From: Adiantum capillus-veneris
Lineage: Eukaryota > Streptophyta > Polypodiopsida > Polypodiales > Pteridaceae
NCBI GenBank assembly: GCA_014529385.2
Contig: CM043962.1
Location: forward strand, 122,874,470 to 122,938,469
Direction: 5' to 3'
Length of the DNA: 64,000 nt
The notes beneath the pieces were generated by a model. That model searched no databases and had not been told where the DNA came from. It worked only from the letters and a program-made list of their open reading frames with translations. Each line of letters begins with the position of its first letter. Within the stretch, counting starts at the first letter, position 1. Below are positions 11,699-23,124 of this stretch, in pieces. The translations under genes and the position numbers were made by a program.

Positions 11699-13110
11699 AC
11701 TAATTGGTTTCTTGACATCCATTTAGTAGATATGTGGATGTTTCAGAGTCTATAGACATGATTCATGAGAGACGAAGGTCTTGTTCATGCCGATACTTGC
11801 ATTTTTGTCATTGTGATCATACAGGGCACATTAGGCATTGTTGCTTTTGATGTATGAGGCAGCGACAACAATGTATGCGAGATGCAAAAATGATTTTGAC
11901 ACATGCTAGAGAGGTGTCTTAGTCTGTCAGTGATAGTAATGTCACGTTTACCTCTAGTGTTCCTCTTGCTTACATGTATTGACACATGTGGTACTTCCTC
12001 CCAATACTAAATGTAGATGTGATCTTTCACATCACATCGTGTCGTGAGTGGTTTAGTAGCTTCTCTAGTGGGAGGCTTGGCCATGTTCACTTAGCTGATG
12101 GTTTGACATAATATGACATAGAGGGTGCAAGAGACATATGCTTGTCATTACCTATAGTGGTGCATCTTTTACGCTACGACATGTGGGTATTATTCTTAAG
12201 ATTGTGTAGCCTTTGATATGATGAGGCAACTAGCATAATGTGACAATTATGTATTGCTTTGAGAGAAGTCTTTCCACATGTGTTGTGAACTGCTTTTGAT
12301 TGCAAGACGAGATAGATATGGTTTTTTTTCATATATGAGGTTCGAGCAGGTTTCATCTTGACTGCATCATTGTCATGTAGTATGCGAGAAACAAAACATG
12401 TCTCATTCGTGAGTGAGCTCCAATATACTCAAGAGACAAAGCCTTTGGCTGTGCAGGACATGTAACTAGACTTTGTAGAGACAGAGGTAGAGTGGCAGTG
12501 CTCTAGTGAGACATAGTAGTTGTTATCCGAGTCTGTGCAAATAGAGGTTGAGCAGGCTTGCTCCCTAGAGACACAAACAAAGATGGACGACATGGAGTCC
12601 TTTGATATGCTCATGCTAGATGTTGATGAGGTGATGCCACGATACATAGTTCCACCTATGGATGAAAGGGATATAGCCATTCTAGTTGCAAAGATGACAC
12701 ATCCATATGTGATGAGTAGTTCTGATGATGTAGTGTATGCAGATAGCATTGACAAGGCTAGTACAACTAAGATTGCACAAATTTCTTCAACGTTCGAGCA
12801 TCTCATGTACGACCTACTAGTGTTGAGGCCTTCTGATCTAGCAAGTATTATCAGTCATATGATTATTGACACTAGCATGATGCATTGTGGACCTATACAG
12901 ACCATACAGATATGTCTATAAGACTTGCATTCATGCTCTAGCATGGATTCATGCGCTCACCTATCACTAGAGCCAATATGGTTTTATGTAGATCAAGAGA
13001 GTGAGCCCATGGGTGTAAGCTCAGAGAGTCTCTCACCTAGTATACTTGTATATACTAGTAGTTAGCTAGTAGAACCCACTTATTGGGACATTCGCCTTCA
13101 AGTGGGAGCA
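11699..13110 (+). other. Internal region of element C, no pol
   Basis: Begins actaattggtttcttgac, a poor match to the expected tRNA primer site. The longest sense frame (12520-12921, 133 residues, acidic, Met-rich) resembles no family I know and has no zinc knuckle. It may be a remnant or chance. The polypurine tract is at 13097-13110. Confidence 0.6.
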
Positions 13111-13336
13111 TGTTGGAGATAAAGGTGGCATGTGCCTTGCCCCAAAGCCAAACATCCACCGTTGTTCGTCAGTTGCCCACTAACTTTACTCACAATTGAC
13201 CATACTTTTTCTACATAAATAATAACGGGTCTCACTCATTTAATAGTGAGTACTCCATCCACACGCACACAATCTATTACTACACTCACCGCATGTATAC
13301 CCTCATCGCATGGCTTCCACACTAGCATGCTCTTCA
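13111..13336 (+). repeat. 3' LTR of element C
   Basis: 226 bp with TG...CA ends (tgttggagat to gctcttca). It is uninterrupted and serves as the reference for the split 5' LTR. Confidence 0.9.
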
Positions 13337-13812
13337 TTTTGTTTATTCATATTAGTAAAACGGCGCCGCCTTCGGCAACGACACTGCATCTAACAGTGCT
13401 ATGTAGAGATCCACAAAAGGATTTGAAATCCATAACCCGTAAAAATTTCAAATTTGCACAATCAAGCTCATTTTACATCACAACCTGTAATTTATCCCTT
13501 TGTTGTGTAAAGATTCTGTGCGAACGTGCAAGAGGAGGATGGTATGAGCAAAAGAAGTTTGAAGCAAAGGCATGATGGGATGTGGAGGAGCAAAAATGTT
13601 GAACTCATGCTATTGTTGGTCCCCTTCTCTATTTGTAGCTAGTGGTACTTCCTTCTTCTCCATGCCTCTTCAATTTCCTTCAACGACACCTCTTGTCTAC
13701 CCCTCTTTTCGCCTTGTTGGACATGGGCAATGCACGTAGGTTGCTGGTGTTGTATGAATTTCAAGCTTGTGGCCTTTGTCTGCCTTTTATTATCGCCTAC
13801 AAACACATAGAG

Positions 13813-13940
<128 letters not shown>

Positions 13941-14110
13941 GTTCACTCTTTGATCCTACTGCCTCAATGCTACTCTTGGCCACCACCTTCGTCACCCATC
14001 ATGGCAACCTCTAGCAAGTGTGAGAGAGTAATAGCATGTTGTGAGAGCCGTCACCGTTTCCAGGTTGGAGAGACAGGTCACAACGCTGTTGTGGGCTCGG
14101 AATTCGCACC

Positions 14111-14260
<150 letters not shown>

Positions 14261-15436
14261 CGCTCTCTCGCGCGCACGCGCTGATGGTGGGTCTGACATG
14301 GCCATTGGCCTTAGGTGAGCTTTCATGCACACTGAGCTACGTGAGCCACGATCGAGCAAGGAGGCAACCAACGGACTGGATGCCATGAGGGGACAGTGCC
14401 CACCTCTGTCTCTCTTGCGCGTCTCCTCTCTCTTGCGCAAGCAATCACTACCGGGGGAGGCCGGAGCAAGCAAGGATTGCCGCGTGGTGTGGGGGGGGAC
14501 CGGAATCCCTCCCCCTTTTAGTATCTTATAGATGCTAGCGTTTTTTTTTATTTATTATTTTTTTAAAACCATAAAGAGCGCGAGAGCTTTATATTAAGTA
14601 GAGAACAAAATTACATTGCAGCGTGTTACAAACTGTTACTTCCATATGACATATTAATGTTAACATATTGCGCATTCAGATTGCGTGATTAATGTGGGGT
14701 GAAGGATGTCTTTTCTTTCCCTTAAAACTTGTGTCCCATCCTCTCAACACAAGTTTAGATTGGCCATCACATACCATCTTACTGGTACCTACTCATATGC
14801 ACGACGAATGTTTTCAGAATTTTGCCAAGTCCCTTTGGACGTTAGTATGTATTTTTCCATGGGTTTCCATACCCTCCTCTTAACATGTTTGCATGAGTAA
14901 TCCATTTGGCTGGAAGTTGGGTAAAGTGGCCCACTTTTTATTCATAAACAAGGAAAAGTCCATTGTGCTATATAGCTAACTCTTTTGGAGAGAAAAAAGG
15001 AGGCACATAGTCATCTTGAAATTTAAGGGCCAATGGACCTTTAAAATTCAAAAAATTTATTGGTCATTTGCTTAGGCCGCCCACTTCACAAACACGCATT
15101 GTTGAAATCCTTGTAAAATCTTGATTGGCACTTCATCCATGCAACTACATTAGCACAGATCCTAGGTGATGATACCTTGCACATTGGCAATCTTGCTTTC
15201 CACTTCATGCATGCAATTGCATCAACATAGCTCCTAGGTAATGGTACCTTACACCTTGGAAGTCTCTCTATCCTCTAGCCAAAATTTTATTAATAGACAA
15301 GCTCCCTCCACCCTCTCATAGCACACAAAGCAAGTTGCTACCTCCACAGTGGTAGAGAACATCATCATCAAGGTAATTGAGCCAAACCTTTCTTGCCAAA
15401 TACCTATCTTCACTGAAGTGCATGGTCAATGCATAA

Positions 15437-15438
<2 letters not shown>

Positions 15439-15513
<75 letters not shown>
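15439..15513. repeat. Compound (TG)n-(GA)n microsatellite
   Basis: TG from 15439 to 15481, then tt, then GA from about 15484 to 15513. Confidence 0.97.
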
Positions 15514-15883
15514 CAAGTTTTGTCTATGAGATCATTGTTTGTATGAGTTTAAACCCTTAACATGTCAGCTGCAAGATTATGATGCCAAAGTGTGTCTTGA
15601 AGTTTGTCTTTTTTCCTCCAATCTTGGCACTAAAGAAAAGTCGCGCTGCTTATTCAAATGTTTGGACCTCTTTGTTGGGGAGTGCCCTTATCTTGATTTT
15701 TGGTTTTTGAGCAATTTTCTGCAATCAGGCCGTGGGTGACAAGGCAAGTCTTGTACATGCATGCGCAAGTAGTTCTTGGACCACCTAGAATTGGTTGTGC
15801 AATGGTGTTCATGTAGCTTCTAACCTTGTAAATTAGCTTCATAGAATTTTGAAGCAGAGCTCTTTACTAAAAGTAGAGACAAC

Positions 15884-15886
<3 letters not shown>

Positions 15887-15943
<57 letters not shown>
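15887..15943. repeat. (GA)n microsatellite
   Basis: About 57 bp of GA dinucleotide. Confidence 0.97.
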
Positions 15944-15945
<2 letters not shown>

Positions 15946-16689
15946 GGAAGATTCCAACAATAGATGCCATTTCATGAGAAGAAGATGCTTGAGAGGTTGT
16001 TTGAGCACTTGTAAACAGAAAGTGATTATAATTTCCCTGTCAAAAAACCATTAGATCTTTGATCACTTTTCATTTATGTGAAATCCGGGCCTATGAGCTT
16101 CCAAGATGTATCATAAGTTAGACAAGCTTCTAGGATAGGTCAATTATTTTTGAAGTAGTTTTAGCCTTTGTACATAAAATATCCATAGCCAAGGTATAAA
16201 AGGAAACTTTGTAAGGTTTTGAGGGACAATTCATTATTCACAATAAGAGATAAGGTTTTCTCTGTACGTCGTGAGCTCCCTCTTGCTGTCAAGATTTCAT
16301 CTCTTTGCACTGCATCATATGGTTACCGTATCGACAAGCAGAGAGAATCACCGTGATAGCCTCGAGGAGCTCTACACATCGATATCTACATTGCAAGCGT
16401 CTCGCGAGATCCAAGCATCGACTCCCACGACCTTCCAGGTGACATATCTCACTATCTGAGTGTTGTTTTGAGATTTTGTTAGTTGCATTGGATTCCCAAC
16501 ACTTGAGAGTACCTAGTAGGTGTGTTCGGCACCATTTTTTATGATTTGTAATTTTGTTGCCAGAGAAAATTGCAATTTTTGCAAGTGTGCAGATTTTATG
16601 TTTGTTGGTCAAGAAGTGTTTCTAACCTAGTAAGGAATGTGCCTGCCAAGTTTGGTGTTGATCAAAGTTGATTTGCTGTTGGTTTTGCA

Positions 16690-17650
16690 TGTGAATGTGT
16701 GATCCTAAGAAGAAAGGATATACACCCACAAAGCCTACAAAAGCTTCCCCAAGCTCCAAGAAACAAAAGGTTTGGGCCAAAACAACTTGTCCCAAACACC
16801 TAAAGGCGTCGCAATGTCCTTCATGGTTTTTAAACATTCCTGACCTCCACTTTGCTTTGCCATGGAATTCTACATAGTTGAGGTTGAGTTCAAAGAGATC
16901 CATGGGTGGCATGAGAGCAATGTCAATCCCCAAGCATGTGGACCAATGACATTTCAAATAAGGACTGGACATCTCTATTCACTTGTGGCTGCCCCAAAAT
17001 AGGCACAAAGATAAAGTGTTATTGGGTACAAGAGCATTATATTTGCACAGCTGATGGAGTTGCACTTGAGGGTGTACCAAGAGATGTCCATCAATAAAGA
17101 GCTCTCCATCTGTTTGCAAGGGGCTTTTTCTGGAAGCACTCCAAAAGTGCTCAGGACACTGGTTCTCAGAGGGAGAATTGGGTACAAGAGGCAGCTATCA
17201 TCATGCATGCTTGTGAGGCCAATGGAGAGGTTGAAGCAAAGAGAGAGCTAGATTCTTGAGTGCATTCTCGAAGATGGAATGTGCTACCCAACGTAGTGTT
17301 GTAAAACCCACATCATCCAAGGCCCAAGGGGTCCCTAGTCGCCCACAGTTTGATGACTGTAAGAAGACACTGCTCCGAGATTTACATGAAAGATTCGGGG
17401 AAAGGTTGAAGAGGCTTGAAGATATTCTCTAGAAGAAACATGTACAGGTTGAGGAGATTAAGCAAAAGCTACTCAAAGAGGAGGGCAGGTCTAAGCTCAC
17501 AGCATTGGCCAAGACCATCAAAGATGTTCTTGCAACTATGGAGCGGGATTATCTGAAATATTAGAAGTTACATGAGGAGTTTTCAAAGTTTGACATTGGA
17601 GGATCTAGCTTTGCAACACTAAGAAACTCTCTAGAAGATGCCAAGGTGAG
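16690..17650 (+). pseudogene. Unrecognised decayed coding remnant with coiled-coil-like end
   Basis: Several consecutive plus-strand frames look protein-like but are broken. A Lys-rich segment (about 16698-16875) contains the block NIPDLHFALPWN. A charged heptad-like segment at about 17340-17640 includes RDLHERFGERLKRLEDIL and KTIKDVLATMERDYLKY, with two in-frame stops. I do not recognise the family. It abuts the 3' LTR end of copia B, so it may be host sequence or an older transposon that B landed beside. Confidence 0.35.
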
Positions 17651-17662
17651 ACCATCTGTTTT

Positions 17663-17889
17663 TGTTGGAATTAAGGTTGCGGGAAGACACACACGGCTTG
17701 GAGACAATAAAGGAAGCCCAAGGCACACAACAGAGAGTGTATTACTTAGTGTGCAATGGAAATATAGATAGCCCTAGAATGATGGGCATATATACAATGC
17801 ACGGGGGAAAAACCTCCTAAAAATGGAAAAAATGCCCCGGCGGTACTATGTGTGTTCACACACATCACTACCACATGTATATGGTAAGA
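17663..17889 (-). repeat. 3' LTR of copia B
   Basis: Reverse complement of the copia A LTR; same 227-bp length as the LTR at 7526-7752. The element-start end is mutated (ggtaaga for ggtaaca). Minus-strand polypurine tract agggggaatt lies at 17890-17899. Confidence 0.9.
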
Positions 17890-17899
17890 AATTCCCCCT

Positions 17900-18420
17900 G
17901 GAGTGATGCGGTGAACGAGAGCTAGCACTTAGAGTAAAGGGAAGTGCCATGCCATGAGGACATTATCACTCCACAAAGGGGAGTAAGCCCAAACCTTTTC
18001 GGAAAGCTTCAAACTTCTTACGAGGCAATGCCTTTGCAAAAAGATTTGCAAGGTTGTCCTGTGTTGGCACATAAGCCAAGTTGATCTCTCATGCTGAGAG
18101 TCTCTCCCTGACATAGTGGTAATGCACCTCAATGTGCTTTGTGAGAGCATGAAAAATTGGGTTTCTTGCAACTTCCATTGCACTCTGACTATCAGTGTAG
18201 ATAGTGTTGGCAGTGTCCTGTCCAACACCCAAATCAGCCATAAGGCGTCTGAGCCATACACACTCAATCGTAATTGTCATGAACTGCCAAGCATGAAAGA
18301 GAAACCACTTGTGGACACTCGCTTGTTAAAACAACCAACCCAATATGAGTTTGAAAAAGCATGTAAGTCTGAAGGCAATGATCCTTCCTTGGGATAAAAC
18401 AATCCAAGATGTAAAGTGCC
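17900..18420 (-). pseudogene. RNase H of copia B
   Basis: Minus-strand frame 18089-18280 holds VWLRRLMADLGVGQDT, YTDSQSAM and HIEVHYHYVRE, the C-terminal RNase H blocks of copia elements. The upstream part lies in neighbouring frames. Frameshifted, so not functional. Confidence 0.87.
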
Positions 18421-19300
18421 ACTCAAGTAGCATAAAATCCACTTGACATCCTGCCACTGCTTACACCATGGGCTATGCATAAATCTGCTGACTTGTGAGA
18501 CTGCAACCTGAATATCCAATCTCGTGTTGCATACATAAATGAGGCATCCAACATCAGTTAGGTAAAGAGTGACATCTGCAGGATCACCAAAATCATGAAG
18601 ACTTAATTTCAAACCTGTTTCCATGGGAGTGGCAATAGGTTTGCAATCCTCAAGTCCAAACTTACATAGAAATGTCTCTATGTAACTTTTGTGACACAAG
18701 GCAATACCATTATCACACCACTTCAATTGTATACCCAAGTAATGATGCAACAGTCCCAAATCTTTCATCTTGAAAGAAAGTAGCATTCAAATCAGCCTTA
18801 AATTCAGCAATATGTCTCTCACTTGGTCCAATGATTGACAAATCATCCACATAAAGAACCACAATGAGAAGTACATCACCCTCACGCTTTATGTACAATG
18901 TGCTTTCTGTTGGACTGTAACGAAAGCCTCATTTGAAAAAATGAGTGTCAACCTTCTCATACCAAGCATGAGGAGATTGCTTCAACCCATACAAAGTTTT
19001 GTAACATTTGCACACTTTATCCTCTTGTCCTTTCTTGACAAAATTGGGAGGTTGTGTTACATAAATTTCCTCAAATATGTCACCATTAAAGAAAGCAGTA
19101 ACAATGTTTGACTTATGTACATCCTACCAAAATGAGCTGCCAATGCACATAGAAAACACACAATAGTCATACAACAAGTGGGAGCAAAAGTCTCTTCATA
19201 ATCTATGCGCATAACTCTTTGCAACAAGTCGAGCCTTATACCAATCAATCACACCATCGGGCTTGCATTTCAACTTGTAAACCCACTTCGTACCAATGGA
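18277..19300 (-). pseudogene. Reverse transcriptase of copia B
   Basis: The minus-strand frame 18277-18786 carries MKDLGLLHHYLGIQLK, DCKPIATPME and the SPWCKQWQDVKWILCYLSGT block. The frame 18713-18898 carries the catalytic YVDDL, and 19057-19248 carries DYEETFAPT. Three or more frame breaks separate them. The catalytic motif is conserved and matches element A. Confidence 0.9.
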
Positions 19301-19319
19301 ATTTTTACCAAGAGGCAAA

Positions 19320-19800
19320 TCACATAAAGTCTATGTGTCATTTTCTATAAGTGCATCATACTCCAATTGCATGGCAGCCATCCAAATTTTTGGATTATAT
19401 GCTTCATCAAAAAACAGAGGTTCCTCAATATCATGTAAGCTATACTCAGCCAAAGCATAACAATCTGATGCATAAAATGCATGGCGAGACCTTGAACGAG
19501 TACGACTAGACAAAGGTGCATCCAATTTACTGTCACACAAAGTATGCACTAGCCATTTAGGAATACCTCTAGCCTACTCATTCCCAGCCTCTTCTCATCC
19601 CTTTACTCATCATCAGTAATAGGCATATCTGTAACATTTTCAGAAACTTCCATAGGATGTACATTTTTCTCATTGGAATTTACATTCAAACTCCCACCAT
19701 TGAAAAGAGGGAACAAAGTGTCATAAATGTCATGTGAGCTTACATTAGTGTGTCTAGTACATGACAACAAGGATTGAACAGAATCTTCCACAAACACACC
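19320..19800 (-). pseudogene. Integrase-reverse transcriptase linker of copia B
   Basis: Minus-strand blocks SRTRSRSRHAFYAS and YSLHDIEEPLFFDEA correspond to the same linker in element A. The frames at 19331-19549 and 19603-19797 are separated by stops. Confidence 0.7.
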
Positions 19801-19806
19801 ATCCCA

Positions 19807-20640
19807 TCAAACCATAATATGCTTTGTTTGTGGATGATACAAACTATAACCTTTGCTTTCAGTGCTATAACCAACAAAAATACATTTGACAACCTTATCA
19901 TCCAATTTTTTGCGTTGTGTTTGTGGCACCAAAGCATATGCCAAACATCCAAAAACACGCATGTGCTCAATAGAAGGCTTTCTATCATGCCATGCTTCAT
20001 ATGGAGTAATAGACTGCAAAGCTTTTGTAGGACATCTGTTCAGTACATAAGTGGCACACATGATGGCCTCAAGCCAAAATGAATGTGGCAAAGCTTGACT
20101 TTTGACCACACATTGTGCCATTTCTGTAAGTGACCTATTTTTCCTCTCAGTAACACCATTTTGTTGAGGTTTATAAGGCAGTGTACATTGGTGTTTTATC
20201 CCATGATGAGCCAAAAATGCATTAAATTCATGAGACATATACTCCCCCCTGGATCGGAATGGAGGGTGCCCATTTCAAGACATTTTCAGCCATAGCCAGA
20301 AATTGTTTGAAGCACATAAATTCTTCGGACTTCACTTTAAGTGAAAATACCCATGTATGCCTGGAGTAATCATCAATGAAAGTCGTGAAGTAAAGGTAAT
20401 TTCCCAAGGACGGAGTTTGCATAGGCCCACAAACATCATTATGCACAAGCTGCAACCTGCATGTGGCCCTAACTGAACCATCCTTTGGAAACTTAGAACA
20501 CTACATCTTACCCAAAATACAACCTTCACAAACATGTTTGATAGGTGCTTCAAGAAGTAGCAAAGAAGCAACCATATCAATTATCTGCAAAACGAAGCAA
20601 ACGTAGCAAACTTCATATGACCTAAACGTGCAAACCAAAG
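19807..20640 (-). pseudogene. Integrase of copia B
   Basis: The minus-strand frame 19807-20238 covers the second half of the DDE core and C-terminal part (PYKPQQNGVTERKNRSL with the catalytic Glu, FGCLAYALVPQT, KCIFVGY). The frame 20228-20455 covers DVCGPMQTP and DYSRHTW. The pre-integrase zinc part lies at about 20480-20640. Frameshifts near 20230 and 20450 disrupt it. Confidence 0.88.
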
Positions 20641-20759
20641 TTTTGCATCTGAAATAGCCTTTGAATCCACATATGCATCTGCAAAATTATGCCCACACTT
20701 GTCATACAAAGTGAACTTATACATCCCCCATCATAAAATGCCAGATGCAATAATTTCAT

Positions 20760-21113
20760 CACAAAAACTAAGATCATGTATTGTACCTCTGTCATCCACA
20801 AATTTGACTACAAGACAAGGTCTAGCAAGTGCAGATACAGACTGAAAGAACTTCCAGTTGCAATAGTAAGCACAATCTTTTCAACTCCCTGAACCGAATA
20901 AGAGGCATTGTTGGCACAAGTAACTGAATTCACATGAGGGACACCCTCAAGAAAGGTGAACAAATCACGATGTGGGGTAATGTGCTTTGTAGCACCACTG
21001 TCAAAATACCACACATGTGAATCTGCAGCAACTGACATGCATGCATCATGGATAGCAGGATTATATGTACCCTCTCCACTAAAAGGGCCATTCTGCATCA
21101 ACATCAGCATCAC
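20760..21113 (-). pseudogene. Aspartic protease of copia B
   Basis: Minus-strand frame 20808-21113 keeps the catalytic motif FDSGATKHITPH, intact where element A has lost the Asp. It ends in a frameshift before the integrase. Confidence 0.87.
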
Positions 21114-21390
21114 AACTCAACAATAGCTACATTTGTAGTGGAACCAACATTTGCAGTGGAACCATCCTCTTTCTTCTTAGCCGCTTTGATATTCAACTTA
21201 GAACATTGCTTGATCAAGTGATCATTAGCTTTACAATAATGGCAATGCATCTTCTTTTTGCCCTTATCACCAAAATTTCCAAACGAATTGCTGCCAACAA
21301 AAGCATTAGGAACATGTGATTTTTCACTCACAGAAGAACCATAAGGAGGGGCTGCATTGTTGTTACCCTTAGAATCTCTTGGATCAAGCA
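21110..21390 (-). pseudogene. Gag C-terminus (zinc knuckle) of copia B
   Basis: Encodes the Gly/Ser-rich Gag tail and an intact CCHC knuckle, CHYCKANDHLIKQC, then the Ala/Lys-rich stretch leading to protease. The same open frame runs on upstream to 22195, but sequence upstream of about 21390 has no counterpart in element A and is not Gag. Confidence 0.82.
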
Positions 21391-21519
21391 CCATCGAGAT
21401 CACATAGCATTGATGGGCTCCACAATATACTAGAGCTTCACCTGAAGCATAGTGCAACACCCACATCCCGTAGACTGTTGGCAGCTTAAGCTCGTTACCA
21501 GAAAGCATTAAAGAAATCT

Positions 21520-22195
21520 GGCTCCCTTTTACTGGCAGCCAAGACATCACTGACATAAGCATCAATAGGAATAGCATCCAAATCCAGCCACATATGGCAC
21601 ATTGTCCAAGCACATGAAAAACCCTGTGCATTTTATGCAGTATCAAGGATGATTTAGCATCATCACCCCCTCTAGCTTCATAGCCATCACGAAAAAACTT
21701 GGGAGTCTCTCGACCTGTATCATCAGACGAATTTTCATCTGTTGGGATTTTAGCTTGATCATGAAAAACAGCTTTATCATGTAGATCTTCATCCATAATA
21801 TCCTCGAGAAAATCACCCTTGGAAGTCTCAACATTAATGAAAACTATAGGAGTTATCTCCTCATGCAGCCCATGTACAAGCATAGATGTAAAATCCTTGT
21901 CTATAATCTGTTCACAATCAACATGATCCGAGCAATCTTCATACTCATCCATATCATTCTCTGCTTCCTCATCTACATCCATGTTACTTAGCAATACATT
22001 ATAGAGCTGTAAAGGCTCATCTGGCACCCCCTCTGAAGAGGTATATGCATAAGAAAGCTCTTCTATACTGTCATAAACATCTCCTTCAGATCTAGACAAA
22101 AATTCACTGATTATAGCATCCTCTTCTGTGATAGCATCATCTGCAAGCATATTGTTAGTAGCAATCCTCAGGCTCATCCTGTGCTGGGTCCACAA
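21520..22195 (-). pseudogene. Unclassified acidic ORF remnant, C-terminal part
   Basis: Minus-strand, strongly acidic protein-like sequence (for example DEPLQLYNVLLSNMDVDEEA and DMDEYEDCSDHVDCEQ). Near 21600 the natural frame shifts by one, continuing as WLDLDAIPIDAYVSDVLAAS. No family recognised. It reads as the continuation of the acidic frame at 22323-23075. Length, acidity and position between an LTR-like sequence and a truncated copia element suggest ORF1 of an unclassified retroelement, or a captured host gene. Both are inference. Confidence 0.4.
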
Positions 22196-22322
22196 TCTGA
22201 GTCACTTCATCAGCTATTGTGTATATAATAGCTTTGTTTATGCAATCATCTGTAGCAAACATGTTAACATGCTCGCCTATAGTGCTGATAGTTTTAGAAA
22301 TATCATGTAGAGGCTCATCTAC

Positions 22323-23075
22323 TTAATGAACTCCTTCAGAAGAAACCATGTCAAGGTCAGCAGCTTGTGAACCACTTGCTGTACAGTCTATGTCTTCGCT
22401 TGAACCATTATTAGAGGTAGCGTCCATGCAAGCAATCTTTGAAAAAAATTCATATAAATCTGTTCCAGCTTTAAATTCATTGTTTACCTTTTCTTCTTTG
22501 CTCAAATTAAGCTCCTCTGAAACTGAATCTGCTACTTCCAGCTTAGCATTCTCTTTGGCTTTACTTCTTGCAGAAATATGCGCCCAAAATTCATAATAGT
22601 TGAGGATTTGCATCTGATCCCCTTCACCTTTACTAAAGACAACCTTATTTCGTTCAGTAATCTCCTTTATTTCCCGATCTAGAATCCTTGAGCTTTCGTA
22701 AATAAATTCCTCTGCAAAATACTCCCACTGTGTGGGATATTCTTCTGCCAGTTCTTGAACCTGCTTTTTAAAATCAGAGTTTACAACCTCCTCAAAAGCT
22801 GCAATCATCCGATCTTCTGGAACATTTCGGCTCTTTATAACATGCAATAAAACCTTCTGGATCATATCCCTGAAAAACATAACACTGCTCACATACAACA
22901 TCAAGTGCTAGCTCTATAGCATCATCAATCTGCTTTTTTATCTGTATGGCTTTTGCTTCCTGTAGATACCCCTGAACCAATTCCATCATTTTTGGAAAAT
23001 CTGTAACTGCCAGATTTTTATCAAATCCATTGGCACTAAAATCTTCAATAAAATGCTTTAACTGTTATGGCATCT
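22323..23075 (-). pseudogene. Unclassified acidic ORF remnant, N-terminal part
   Basis: On the minus strand an ATG near 23074 begins MEMP, then an in-frame TAA, then a continuous protein-like reading through HFIEDFSANGFDKNLAVTDF, MMELVQGYLQEAK and YDPEGFIACYK to about 22860. A shifted frame (22323-22904) continues with QELAEEYPTQWEYFAEEF and a Glu/Lys-rich segment. There is no signal peptide, zinc knuckle or polymerase motif. The start lies only about 50 bp from the LTR-like boundary at 23124, unusually close for a Gag start. Confidence 0.4.
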
Positions 23076-23084
23076 CCATCTTTA

Positions 23085-23124
23085 CCTCCCACCCCGACTC
23101 GTTTCACGTCGAGTCACCAAAGAT
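23085..23124 (-). other. Possible primer binding site with inverted repeat
   Basis: On the minus strand the sequence next to the putative LTR end reads tctttggtgactcgacgtg. A TGG trinucleotide near the LTR end followed by a tRNA-tail-like sequence is the usual primer-site layout. The site also holds a gactcg...cgagtc inverted repeat. I could not name the tRNA. Confidence 0.35.

Larger units (their letters stand above)
9638..13336 (+). mobile_element. Non-autonomous copia-type LTR element C, interrupted by a DNA transposon
   Basis: LTRs begin tgttggrgataaaggtgg-like and end gcatgctcttca. The 5' LTR is split (9638-9797 and 11640-11698); the 3' LTR is intact (13111-13336). The polypurine tract ttcaagtgggagca before the 3' LTR is typical of plant copia elements. 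The internal region (11699-13110) is only about 1.4 kb and shows no Gag, protease, integrase or reverse transcriptase motif, so the element depended on enzymes from elsewhere. Flanks ctttg (9633-9637) and ttttg (13337-13341) are a 4/5 match for a target duplication. Copia assignment rests on LTR and polypurine style only. Confidence 0.82.
17663..21390 (-). mobile_element. Ty1/copia element B (minus strand), 5'-truncated, same family as A
   Basis: Reads on the minus strand from gag C-terminus through protease, integrase, reverse transcriptase and RNase H to the 3' LTR (17663-17889). Homology to element A stops near 21390, in the middle of gag, so the 5' LTR, primer site and Gag N-terminus are missing. 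It is replaced there by unrelated acidic-ORF sequence. It keeps longer open frames than A (for example 18277-18786 and 19807-20238) and an intact protease motif, but it has several frameshifts. Confidence 0.9.
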
